From contig NZ_JACHMB010000001.1 in the NCBI RefSeq assembly GCF_014204795.1, forward strand, positions 10,428,501-10,492,500: a stretch of DNA of 64,000 bases, in the 5' to 3' direction. Of the stretch, positions 26,010 to 33,831 are shown in pieces. The stretch comes from Nonomuraea jabiensis (lineage in GTDB: Bacteria; Actinomycetota; Actinomycetes; Streptosporangiales; Streptosporangiaceae). Within the stretch, counting starts at the first letter, position 1; each line of letters begins with the position of its first letter. The notes under the pieces are model-generated. The model was not told where the DNA came from, did no database searches, and worked only from the letters and a program-made list of their open reading frames with translations. A program made the position numbers and the translations under genes.

Positions 26010-26616
26010 GCGCGTCCTGCGCTACCTGGGCTCGAACCGGAACATCGCCGGCTCCTGCCTGGCGCTGCTCGGCCTGGTGGCCCACTTCCTGGGCCTGGCG
26101 GGCGCGTTCTGGCCGGTGGTCGTGGTGGCGCTGTACGGGGTGGGCGCGCTGCTCGCCCCGCCGGACCGGGTCCGGCTGACGATCTCGCACGCCGAGGTGG
26201 AGACGCGGGCGCTCAGGGCGGACCTGGACGGGCTGCTGCGGCGGATCGGCGGGCGTTTCCCCGGCGACGTGCACGCGGCCGTGGACGCGCTGGCCGAGGT
26301 CCTGAGGGGCGTGCTGGACCGCGCCGAGCAGCTCACCTCCTCCCCCGACCAGCTGCACGTGGTGTCGCAGACGATCCGCCGGTATCTGCCCGCCAGCCTG
26401 GAGGCGTACGCGAACCTGCCGCGCGGTTACGCCCTCACCCGCCGCGGCGGGCGGGAGCGCAGCGCGCACGAGGAGCTGCTCGCCCAGCTCGCCCTGCTCG
26501 ACGCCCAGCTGCGCAAGGTGGCCGAGGCCATCCACCGGGGCGATGAGCAGGCGCTGCGCGATCAGGGCCGGTTCCTGCGGGACAAGTTCGGCGGCTCCGA
26601 GCTGGACCTAAGCTGA
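25996..26616 (+). CDS. XpaC-like membrane protein of the TelA cassette
   Basis: A 206-residue protein with two hydrophobic segments near the N-terminus (about 18-34 and 36-55), followed by a soluble helical part rich in Leu, Ala and charged residues (about 65-200). This arrangement and its place after telA fit the XpaC family (named for 5-bromo-4-chloroindolyl phosphate hydrolysis), although similarity is weak by eye. The GTG start at 25996 lies inside the end of the VWA gene, overlapping by 14 bases. It probably anchors a cytoplasmic helical domain at the membrane where TelA could dock. Confidence 0.6.
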   Translation: MAISERVLRYLGSNRNIAGSCLALLGLVAHFLGLAGAFWPVVVVALYGVGALLAPPDRVRLTISHAEVETRALRADLDGLLRRIGGRFPGDVHAAVDALAEVLRGVLDRAEQLTSSPDQLHVVSQTIRRYLPASLEAYANLPRGYALTRRGGRERSAHEELLAQLALLDAQLRKVAEAIHRGDEQALRDQGRFLRDKFGGSELDLS

Positions 26617-26636
26617 GGCCCCGCGCGGGCTGGTGG

Positions 26637-26662
26637 GCTCGTGGACTCGCGGGATCACGAGC
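26637..26662 (+). terminator. hairpin after the TelA cassette
   Basis: GCTCGTG (26637-26643) and CACGAGC (26656-26662) pair over a 12-base loop, 20 bases after the last stop of the cassette. The area also repeats short CTCGCGGGCT-like words. Confidence 0.5.
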
Positions 26663-27301
26663 TCGCAGGCTCGCGGGCTTGTGGGTTCAGCCCGCGGCCC
26701 GGTCGGCGGGCGGGCGGCGCCGGTGGGCGGTGTCCGTCAGCGCCGTCGGCGCGGTAGAGATCGGTGCCCGGCGGGACGATCTCGTCGATGCGGTCGAGGG
26801 TCCGGTCGGCGAGGGTGAGCGCGGAGCCCTTGAGCGTCGCCTCCAGCTGCTCCATGGTGCGCGGGCCGATGATGACCGAGGTGACGGCCGGGTGCGCCGC
26901 CGGGAAGGCGACCGCGAGCTCGGGCAGCGAGCAGCCGAGGTCCGACGCGAGCTCGATCAGCTGCTCCACCACGTCGAGCGTCTCCTCGATGTCGGTCGTG
27001 TGGTCGGGCCGGTGCACCTGGTAGAGGTCGATCCAGTCGGTCCGGAGCCGCTTGAGGCTCTCCTCGACCTCCTTGAGGATCCAGCGCCGCGAGTTGCCGC
27101 GCCGGTTCGGCCCGTCCCCCATCGGGAAGTGCACCTTCGTGGCGAGCACGACGTCGTCACGGCGGCCCCGCAGGGCCTCGCCCACGATCACCTCGGACTC
27201 GCCGGCCGAGTACATGTCGGCCGTGTCGATGAAGTTCACGCCCTGGTCGAGGGCGTGGTGGATGATCCGGGCGCAGTCGTCGTGGTCGGGCTTGCGATGT
27301 G
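26655..27301 (-). pseudogene. aldo/keto reductase pseudogene (5' truncated, internal deletion)
   Basis: Read leftward, this stretch encodes recognisable aldo/keto reductase pieces. They are a helix matching DHDDCARIIHHALDQG, then NFIDTADMYSAGESE with the catalytic Asp/Tyr region, ATKVHFPMG with the Lys, and YQVHRPDHTTDIEETL. The sequence then jumps directly to the C-terminal part VVEQLIELASDLGCS and IIGPRTMEQL. Roughly 120 residues of the barrel that should lie between the two parts are missing, and so is the normal N-terminus before about 27300. The frame stays open, so a short protein could be made, but it could not form an (alpha/beta)8 barrel. Its tail runs into the hairpin of the TelA cassette. 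Confidence 0.75.
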
Positions 27302-27651
27302 GATGGGGTGCCGGCGCGCGTCGGAGCCTACGGGCTAGAGCCGACTCTAGATCAAGCGGCCGAGGAAGGGCCCGGATTGTCCGGACGCGGAATCTTCCAT
27401 TGCTTTGTTTATTGAATGCGCCGGGAAAAGGTGGAGACCCGCGACTACGTACCTACATTCGAAGGACTAGGTAGTCATACGGGTATCCCCCCCGTGCCGC
27501 TCGCGCCGCCGCCGTACGCACGCTGGATTCATCGGCAACACCGTCGAGAAACGAGGGAATCGTCAACTATGTGCAAGCACCGGCCACGGTGCCCATCCGT
27601 ATACGGCGGCGACCACGAGACCACCCGTCGATTCGCATGTGGGAGTGCCGT
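27302..27651. promoter_or_regulatory. AT-richer intergenic region with two palindromes
   Basis: No gene is visible in these 350 bases. CTAGAG-CCGA-CTCTAG forms an inverted repeat at 27335-27350. GACTA-GG-TAGTC at 27465-27476 is a 5-2-5 palindrome, preceded by the related GACTACGTACCTAC at 27443-27456. Both sets look like binding sites for a dimeric regulator. The region should contain the promoter of the gene at 27652, whose ribosome-binding site is GGGAG at 27641-27645. Confidence 0.45.
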
Positions 27652-28161
27652 ATGAACGACTACGCCTTGATGAATAAGAGCGCCGGACACCATCTCGACC
27701 TGAGCGTCCTGAGCCGGGCCTGGGACTGGATCAAGTACCGGGCTCTCGGCCTCGACGAGAGCGACGTGCCGGGTGAGCGGGTCGCCTCCTGGTCGCTGTC
27801 CTCGGACGCGCGGGTACGGCCTCTCATCCATGCCCGGCTGGCCCTGTGGGGGCTCGACGGGCTGGCAGAGGCCGCCGAGCTGCTGGTGGAGCAGCTGGTC
27901 GCCGATGTCGAGGAGCACGCGGTCGAGGTGCACGCACCGGGGCAGTACCGGCTGACCGTCTGGGCCACCGACGACATGCTGCGCTGCGAGGTCGAGGCGG
28001 AGGACCCGGACGACGCGCCGATGCCGCATGACATGCGGGTGTTCCGGCGGCTGGCCTGCTGCTGGGGCTCCGCGGGCAATGCCTTCTGGTTCGAGATCCC
28101 GATGAATCCTCAGGACAAGTGCCGCAACTCGGGCTGGGTCTCGGGAGGCCGGATCGCGTAG
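27652..28161 (+). CDS. degenerate HATPase (RsbW-like) regulatory protein
   Basis: A 169-residue protein whose second half follows the HATPase_c_2 (anti-sigma-factor kinase) layout: ALWGLDGLAEAAELLVEQLV, then LRCEVEAEDPD, a helix FRRLACCWGS and a final FWFEIPM strand. The key Asn of the N-box is missing (LVADVEEHA where LVxNxVxHA is expected), and the glycine-rich ATP lid is not recognisable, so ATP binding is doubtful. Start at ATG 27652, six bases after GGGAG. Its last 52 bases overlap, tail to tail, the end of the STAND regulator gene. It may be a non-catalytic partner or decoy in a signalling switch. Confidence 0.6.
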   Translation: MNDYALMNKSAGHHLDLSVLSRAWDWIKYRALGLDESDVPGERVASWSLSSDARVRPLIHARLALWGLDGLAEAAELLVEQLVADVEEHAVEVHAPGQYRLTVWATDDMLRCEVEAEDPDDAPMPHDMRVFRRLACCWGSAGNAFWFEIPMNPQDKCRNSGWVSGGRIA

Positions 28162-30263
28162 GTGACGGCCTGGTCGACGCCGAGCTTCGCCCCGTGGCGG
28201 AAGGCGGACGTGAACGCCGGTTTCCCGAGGGCGTGGCGGGCCTGCCGCGTACAGCGCTCGTGCCAGGCGGCGTGGTAGCAGAGCCGTTCGGGTGAGGCGC
28301 CCGCCGCCTGCCACAACGCGTGCGCCGCGCCGAGGAGTTCGGCGGCCCTCTCGTGCTCGTCCCGGGCGCCGGCGATCCAGGCCAGCACTTCCAGGCACTG
28401 GGTCAGGCACCACCGGTCGTCGATCTCTCCGGTGAACTGCGCGGCCGACGTCAGGAGCGCTTCGGCCTGCTCGTAGTCGCCCAGGTTCCACCGCGCGACG
28501 CCGAGCGCGAACTGGGCGTACGCGCGTGACACCAGCGCATGGTGGGACTCGCTCAGCGCCAGCAGTTCCTCGCCGAACTCCGCGGCCAGACGGGGGTCCT
28601 CGGTCGATCCGTACGCGGCGGCGAAATACAGGTTGAACATGAGCCCGTCCATGTCGTTCAGGGACCGGTGGAGGGCCAGCGACTCCCGCAGCAGCGCGAG
28701 GCCGCGCCCGGTGTCGCCGGCGGTGCAGGCGGCCACGCCCGCGGTGCGGACGGCGTACGGCACGAGGTCCTCGTTCCCCGATCTGCCGGCGATGGCGCGG
28801 CAGTCCTCCAGCAGCGGCAGCGCCGCGTCGAGATCTCCCTGGCGCAGGGCGAGCATGCTGTCCGCCCAGAGCGCCGTCGCCCTGGCCCGGCCGGGCTCCG
28901 GCACCAGCTCCAGGCCGCGTTCGAGCCAGTAGCGGCCCTCGGTGAGCGCGCCGGCGAGCACCCAGAAGCACCACATCGCGGACGCGGTGCCCAGGCCCAG
29001 CGGCGCCAGCGCCGGCTCGTCCAGGCACGCCTGGAGCGCGACGCGGATGTTGGGCAGCTCCTTGCGCAGGGCCAGGTACCGATCGAGCTGGTCGTGAACC
29101 AGCTGGTCGGTCCGGTGCGTCTCCGTCAGCTCGCGGTAGTGGCCGACGAAGCGCCTGCGCAGCCATTGCCGCTCGGCGGGCGTCAGCTGCTCGCAGCCGT
29201 ACGCGCGCAGGCTCTCCAGCATGCGGAAGCCGAGCCCGCCCCGGCACAGGACCGACTTGTCCACCAGTCCGGCCAGGAGGTCGAGCACGTCGGCCTGATC
29301 GATGCCCTCCCTCGAGCACACCGTCTCCGCGGTGTCCAGATCGACCCCTCCGGCGAACATCGACAGCCGGGCCCACAGCCGCCGCTCCTCGGGCGAGCAC
29401 AGCCGGAAGCTCCATTCGATGGTCGCCCGCAGCGTCTGGTGCCGCGGCAGGGCCATGGTGCCGCCGGTGGCCAGCACGTCGAAGCGCCGGTCCAGTTCGT
29501 ACGCGAGCTCCTCCAGCGACAGGGTGCGCAGCCGGGCCGCGGCCAGCTCGATCGCCAGCGGGATTCCCTCCAGCCGCCGCACCAGCCGCACCACGCAGGC
29601 GAAGTTGCCCGCGTTCAGGGAGAAGCCCGGCACGACGTGCGCCGCGCGCTCCACGAAAAGGCGCACCGAGTCGTGTCTGGCAGCCTCCCGTACGGTGCGG
29701 CTGGGCGTCCGCGGGCCGGCCCGCGCCTCCTCGGGGAGCGCCGGGCCGGCCTGGACCTCGCCGAGCCCCGGGACGGGCTCGGGGACGGGCTCGGGGACGG
29801 ACAGCGGCGGGACCGGGAGCACCTGCTCGCCGTTCACGCCCAGCGAGTGCCTGCTGGTCACCAGGACCTGCAGGCGGGGCGTGGCGTGCAGCAGCCGTTC
29901 CACGAAGTGCGCGCAGCGCGTGTCCAGATGCTCGCAGTTGTCCAGGACCAGCAGCGTCCGCCGGTGGGACAGGTGCTCCACCAGCAGCCCCATGGGATCG
30001 GGGTGGACTCCGCGCAGGCCCAGAGCCTCGGCCACCGCCGGCTCCAGCAGCTCGCCGGTCTCCAGGGTGGCGAGCTCGATCACCTCGACGCCGTCCCGGT
30101 ACTTGTTCCGCAGGTTCTCCGCGAGCCGGAGCGCCAGCCGGGTCTTGCCGACCCCGCCGGGGCCGGTGAGGGTGAGCAGCCGCGTCCTGGACAGCGCCTT
30201 GCGCGCAGCCGACAGTTCCCACCTTCGCCCAATGAAGGTGGATTTATCCAACAAAAACGTCAT
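28110..30263 (-). CDS. STAND-type NTPase/TPR regulator lacking a DNA-binding domain
   Basis: The 717-residue protein begins directly with the AfsR/LuxR-associated NB-ARC ATPase: FIGRRWELSAA, Walker A GPGGVGKTRLA (about residue 35), and Walker B TLLVLDNCEHL. An ARC region with RLEGIPLAIELAAARL follows, then TPR-like helices over about residues 330-700. It has no N-terminal SARP/OmpR domain, and it stops near GVDQAVTYAI, just where related proteins continue into a LuxR helix-turn-helix. The ATG at 30263 is chosen because homology starts there. It probably senses a ligand or protein through the TPR part. How it acts without a DNA-binding domain is unclear; it may have lost that domain. Confidence 0.85.
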   Translation of the reverse strand: MTFLLDKSTFIGRRWELSAARKALSRTRLLTLTGPGGVGKTRLALRLAENLRNKYRDGVEVIELATLETGELLEPAVAEALGLRGVHPDPMGLLVEHLSHRRTLLVLDNCEHLDTRCAHFVERLLHATPRLQVLVTSRHSLGVNGEQVLPVPPLSVPEPVPEPVPGLGEVQAGPALPEEARAGPRTPSRTVREAARHDSVRLFVERAAHVVPGFSLNAGNFACVVRLVRRLEGIPLAIELAAARLRTLSLEELAYELDRRFDVLATGGTMALPRHQTLRATIEWSFRLCSPEERRLWARLSMFAGGVDLDTAETVCSREGIDQADVLDLLAGLVDKSVLCRGGLGFRMLESLRAYGCEQLTPAERQWLRRRFVGHYRELTETHRTDQLVHDQLDRYLALRKELPNIRVALQACLDEPALAPLGLGTASAMWCFWVLAGALTEGRYWLERGLELVPEPGRARATALWADSMLALRQGDLDAALPLLEDCRAIAGRSGNEDLVPYAVRTAGVAACTAGDTGRGLALLRESLALHRSLNDMDGLMFNLYFAAAYGSTEDPRLAAEFGEELLALSESHHALVSRAYAQFALGVARWNLGDYEQAEALLTSAAQFTGEIDDRWCLTQCLEVLAWIAGARDEHERAAELLGAAHALWQAAGASPERLCYHAAWHERCTRQARHALGKPAFTSAFRHGAKLGVDQAVTYAIRPPETQPELRHLS

Positions 30264-30489
30264 GAGGGGCCCTGCCACTCCCGTGAGACACCGAACGGCG
30301 CCAAGCCTCCACACCCCAGAGTATTCCTGGCGCGTTTCCCGGCACAGCCGGACGGAGCCCGCCGGAGACGCGTGTTCTCATTTCCCGGCAAAAGGCGTCC
30401 CGCACCATCTTTGCCAATGCGAGCCCACAAATTTGCCGGTCAGTTGATTTCTATGAATCGCATCGGCGCCTTATAATTCCTTGTTCATC
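30264..30489. promoter_or_regulatory. divergent promoter region, STAND regulator / MFS transporter
   Basis: An AT-richer gap between divergent genes. TATAAT at 30472-30477 is a perfect -10 element for the rightward MFS gene, whose ATG is at 30490. The nearest TTGATT (30444-30449) is 22 bases away, longer than ideal. Confidence 0.5.
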
Positions 30490-31719
30490 ATGAGTCTCAC
30501 CGAGGAACCGGTCGTCGCCCGCCGCCCGTACCGCTGGGTCGTGCTGGCGCTGGCGTGGGCGTCGTTCACGATGACGGCCGTGGACCGCTCCACCTGGGGT
30601 CCGGCCTCGGTGGCGGTGGGCGAGCACCTCGGCGTGTCGCTGGCCGGGCTCGGGGTCTTCGCCACCGGCTACTACGTCGGCTATGTCGTCTCCAACGCCG
30701 CGGGCGGCGTGCTGACCGACTGGCTCGGCCCCCGGGTGGTCGTCGGCTGCTCGCTCTTCCTCGCGGGCGGGTTCATGATCCTGTTCGGCGGGACGGACTC
30801 CGTGGCGACGGGCATCGCGTTCCAGGCCGGGGTCGGGGTGTTCGCCGGGTGCGACTACTCGGCCGGGGTCAAGCTCGTCTCCCAGTGGTTCCCGGCCGGG
30901 GACCGCGGGTTCGCCATGGGCGTGTTCATGACCGCCACCTCGCTGGGCACGGTGATCGCGAACGCGGTCGTCCCGAGCCTCATCGCCGCCTCGGGGTGGC
31001 GTACGTCGTACCACGTGTTCGGTGCCGTCTCGATGGTCGTCGCGGTCCTGTGCCTGCTGCTGCTGCGCGACACCAGGGCCGCGTACGCCGCCCGCGCGGT
31101 GCCGGACCTGCGCCCGCTGGCCCGCGACCGGGACCTGTGGCTGCTCGGCCTGGCCGGGTTCGGCGCGCTGTGGGGCACCTACGGCTTCATCACCTGGTCC
31201 AACGCGCTGATGATCAAGGGCAGTCATCTCACCCCCGTGCAGGCCGGCACCGTGGTCGCGATCTTCGGCGTCGCCGCCATCGTGGCGAAGCCGTTCATGG
31301 GCATGGTGTCCGACCTGTTCGGCGGTCGGCGCAAGCTCCCGGCCGTCGCCGTGCTCGCCGCCTTCGTGGTGGCGCTGCTGGTGTTCGGGACCCGTGACAG
31401 CCTGAGCGGGTTCCTGTGGGTGGCGCCGTTCCTGGGGGTCGCGGCGTACGTGTACAGCCCGCTGATGATCGCGCTGATCCCGGAGCTCGCCGGGGTCCGG
31501 CTCGCCGGGTCGGCGGCCGGTGCGACGAACGCGTTCTGGCAGCTCGGCAGCACGATCGTGCCGGTGGTGCTCGGCGCGGTGTTCCAGGCGACGCACTCGT
31601 TCTTCTGGGCCTTCGCCACGCTCGCCGCGGGGCCGCTGCTCGGCCTGGTCCTCCTGCTCGGGGTCCGGGAGCACAGAGCCGGCGCGCGTGTGGCCGCCGC
31701 GACGGCTCTCGCGGGGTGA
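30490..31719 (+). CDS. MFS transporter
   Basis: A 409-residue major facilitator with twelve hydrophobic segments and the loop motif GGVLTDWLGPR between helices 2 and 3 (matching GxxxDRxGR-type signatures). A related motif, MGMVSDLFGGRRK, lies in the second half. The order YRWVVLALAWASFTM at the start recalls anion/organic-acid or sugar-phosphate permeases, but the substrate cannot be told. I start it at ATG 30490 rather than an in-frame TTG at 30481. No ribosome-binding site is obvious, and a consensus TATAAT lies 12 bases upstream, so the leader must be very short. Confidence 0.85.
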   Translation: MSLTEEPVVARRPYRWVVLALAWASFTMTAVDRSTWGPASVAVGEHLGVSLAGLGVFATGYYVGYVVSNAAGGVLTDWLGPRVVVGCSLFLAGGFMILFGGTDSVATGIAFQAGVGVFAGCDYSAGVKLVSQWFPAGDRGFAMGVFMTATSLGTVIANAVVPSLIAASGWRTSYHVFGAVSMVVAVLCLLLLRDTRAAYAARAVPDLRPLARDRDLWLLGLAGFGALWGTYGFITWSNALMIKGSHLTPVQAGTVVAIFGVAAIVAKPFMGMVSDLFGGRRKLPAVAVLAAFVVALLVFGTRDSLSGFLWVAPFLGVAAYVYSPLMIALIPELAGVRLAGSAAGATNAFWQLGSTIVPVVLGAVFQATHSFFWAFATLAAGPLLGLVLLLGVREHRAGARVAAATALAG

Positions 31720-31800
31720 GGGCGGCGCACGTCCATCCCGCCTCGACGATCACGCGGCCGAGCGGGTCGCCCGGGCTGCTGCTCAGGTCGTGAGATCCGG

Positions 31801-33150
31801 TCAGCACACCGAGGGGATGCAGGTGAAGGGGTTCTGGAGCGTGGGCGCCGGCTGCGTCGGGGCGGGGGCGGCGGTGGTCTCCGCGGGCCGCTCCGGGGGA
31901 TCTTCGGCGCTCGGGCCGGAGGTCGGTCCCACGCCTGAATCGTCGCTCACCGAGGCGCTCGCGGGGTTCCTGGTGCGGGTCGGCTTGGGGGCGGGTGCCG
32001 AGGTCGAGGTCTTGGGGCGGGGCGTCCGCCCGGCTGCCGGGGGTGACGTCGTCCGGCGTTCCGCCTTCTTGGTCTGCGCCGGTGTGGTGGGCTCGGCTGT
32101 GACGGAGGGCATGAGCGGCTGAGACGTCACGTGCTGCTCGGGAGGCGATCCCACCGGCCGGCCGCCCCAGTCGATCAACAGGCCGCCCGTGACCACCAGC
32201 GCGGCCGCCGCGACACCGGCCGCCGTCAGGATCGCCCTACGGCGGCGCCTGGCCTCCGGAGGGAGCGTGGCCGCCGCAGGGCGCGCGGGTGAGGGCAGCC
32301 CGCTCGACGGCAGCCCGCTCGACGGCAGCCCGGCCGGCGGCAGCGCGGTCGGCGAGGTCAGCTGGGCGACCAGGTCGTCGGCGCTCGGCCGCTTGGCGGG
32401 GTCCTTGGACAGGCTGGCGGTGACGAGTTCGAGCAGCGTCCCGGCCAGCCCGGAGATCTCCGGCTCCATGTTGAGGATGCGGTTGATCACCGCCGGGGTG
32501 GAGTCCGTACCGAACGCGGCCCGGCCCGAGGCGGCGAACACCATGGTCACGCCCCACGCGAAGATGTCGGCCGCCTCCGTCACCGGCAGCCCGCCGAGCT
32601 GCTCCGGCGCGAGGTAGGACGGCGTCCCCATCACCGAGCCGGTCGAGGTGGTGCCCGGCGCGTCCAGGGCGCGCGCGACGCCGAAGTCGATCACGACGGG
32701 ACCCTCCGGTCCCATCAGGATGTTGCCGGGCTTGAAGTCCCCGTGCAGGATCCCGGCGCGGTGGATCGCGGCCAGCGCGGTGGCGGTGCTGATCGCCACC
32801 CGGTCGAGCGCGGCGCCGCGCCGCGGCCCCTCGACGGTGACCAGGTCGCGCAGGGAGGGGCCGGGCACGTACTCGCTGACGATGTACGGCCGCCGGCCCG
32901 CGAGGTCGGCGTGGAGCACGGGCGCCGTGGAGAACCTGGCCACGCGCTGGGCCAGCTCCACCTCGCGCAGGAACCTGTTCCGCTGCCTGGGGTCGGTCAG
33001 CAGGCCCCGGTGCAGGAGCTTGATGGCGACGGGCTCGCCGCCCGCCGCCTGCCCGAGATAGACGACGCCCTGGCCGCCCTCGCCGAGGCGGCCGACGATG
33101 TCGTACGGCCCCAGCCGCCGCGGGTCGTCCTCCACCAACGGCTGATTCAC
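31801..33150 (-). CDS. transmembrane Ser/Thr protein kinase (non-RD type)
   Basis: The 449-residue protein has a eukaryote-like kinase domain (about 14-275): glycine loop GEGGQGVV, Lys44 in VAIKLL, catalytic loop HGDFKPGN (Asp138, with Gly in place of the Arg of HRD), DFG at 155-157 and APE at 181-183. A basic stop (ARRRRRAI) and one membrane helix follow near residues 285-308. Then comes a Pro/Thr/Ser-rich extracellular tail ending in two cysteines (FTCIPSVC). The start is GTG 33150 after a G-rich ribosome-binding site. A linker before the helix contains a 15-base tandem repeat. It converges on the MFS gene; its target is unknown. Confidence 0.93.
   Translation of the reverse strand: MNQPLVEDDPRRLGPYDIVGRLGEGGQGVVYLGQAAGGEPVAIKLLHRGLLTDPRQRNRFLREVELAQRVARFSTAPVLHADLAGRRPYIVSEYVPGPSLRDLVTVEGPRRGAALDRVAISTATALAAIHRAGILHGDFKPGNILMGPEGPVVIDFGVARALDAPGTTSTGSVMGTPSYLAPEQLGGLPVTEAADIFAWGVTMVFAASGRAAFGTDSTPAVINRILNMEPEISGLAGTLLELVTASLSKDPAKRPSADDLVAQLTSPTALPPAGLPSSGLPSSGLPSPARPAAATLPPEARRRRRAILTAAGVAAAALVVTGGLLIDWGGRPVGSPPEQHVTSQPLMPSVTAEPTTPAQTKKAERRTTSPPAAGRTPRPKTSTSAPAPKPTRTRNPASASVSDDSGVGPTSGPSAEDPPERPAETTAAPAPTQPAPTLQNPFTCIPSVC
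32294..32344. repeat. 15-base minisatellite in the kinase linker
   Basis: Units GGCAGCCCGCTCGAC (32294-32308 and 32309-32323) and a variant (32324-32338) encode repeated Gly-Leu-Pro-Ser-Ser in the linker between kinase domain and membrane helix. Confidence 0.85.
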
Positions 33151-33264
33151 CGAGCCCCCCAACAGCGCCAACAGACCGGGCAAAAAGGTATCAGCGCGAC
33201 AGTCAGGATGTCCCACACTCGCGATCAAGAGACACGCGGTTTTCGCCGAGATCACAGTCTCCGT

Positions 33265-33310
33265 ACAAATGCGGACAAATGTTGACCATTCCACTTTCCT
33301 GATGGTTAAT
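33265..33310 (+). promoter_or_regulatory. probable promoter with ACAAATG direct repeats
   Basis: ACAAATG occurs at 33265-33271 and 33275-33281, ten bases apart. TTGACC (33282-33287) and GTTAAT (33305-33310), 17 bases apart, would be the -35 and -10 of the secreted-protein gene at 33370. The repeats abut the -35, a typical activator position. Confidence 0.45.
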
Positions 33311-33369
33311 CGGAAGGGAGTGCGCCGCTTTCAACGGGGGAAGCGGCTCTTCATGGCCATGGGGGAAAC

Positions 33370-33789
33370 ATGACCAGGAGTCTTGTCGGCATGCTCTTAG
33401 CCGCCACCGTCGCGACCGGGGTCATCGCGGTGACGCCGACGGCGGCCTCGGCGTCCGAACTGGGGCAGAGCGCCGCCCGTCCACACCTGCTCGACTACAA
33501 GATCTACTTCGGTAAGTGCGAGGACACCTGCCGCATCAAGGTGCGGATCAAGAGCGTCACTCGCCTGAAGCTCTACGACGTCAGCCTGAACGCCCGGCTC
33601 TGGGTCAACGGCAAGAAGGTCGGGTCCTGCTACGACTACGTCGGCAGCATCCGTCCGAAGGGTGTCCGCTGGGCCGGGTGCACCGTACGGTCGTCGAAGC
33701 TGTCCACCATGTGGAACCGCTACAACGACGGCGAGATCGACTTCAACACCGAGACCAAGACCAACGTCCACTACGAGTGGTATTCGTGA
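33370..33789 (+). CDS. small secreted four-cysteine protein
   Basis: A 139-residue protein with a clear Sec signal (positive start, hydrophobic 5-22, likely cleavage after SASA near 29). The mature part has four cysteines: two in GKCEDTC, one in GSCYDY and one in AGCTV. These probably form two disulfides in a small beta-sandwich (alternating strands such as YKIYFGK, LYDVSLNARLWVNG). I do not recognise a family. Codon 10 is TTA (33397), inside the signal peptide, which would make translation depend on the rare leucine tRNA (bldA) if that control exists here. Ribosome-binding site GGGGGAA lies just before the ATG. Confidence 0.75.
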   Translation: MTRSLVGMLLAATVATGVIAVTPTAASASELGQSAARPHLLDYKIYFGKCEDTCRIKVRIKSVTRLKLYDVSLNARLWVNGKKVGSCYDYVGSIRPKGVRWAGCTVRSSKLSTMWNRYNDGEIDFNTETKTNVHYEWYS

Positions 33790-33800
33790 CCGGCGGGCCC

Positions 33801-33822
33801 GGGGCCGGGCCTGCTCGGCCCC
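33801..33822. terminator. bidirectional hairpin between convergent genes
   Basis: GGGGCCG (33801-33807) pairs with CGGCCCC (33816-33822) over an eight-base loop, between the stops at 33789 and 33832. Confidence 0.65.
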
Positions 33823-33831
33823 TGGCGTCAC

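Noticed and set aside
26655..27239. Open frame considered as a functional short aldo/keto reductase
   Set aside because: About 120 residues of the barrel and the N-terminal strand are missing, so it is listed as a pseudogene.
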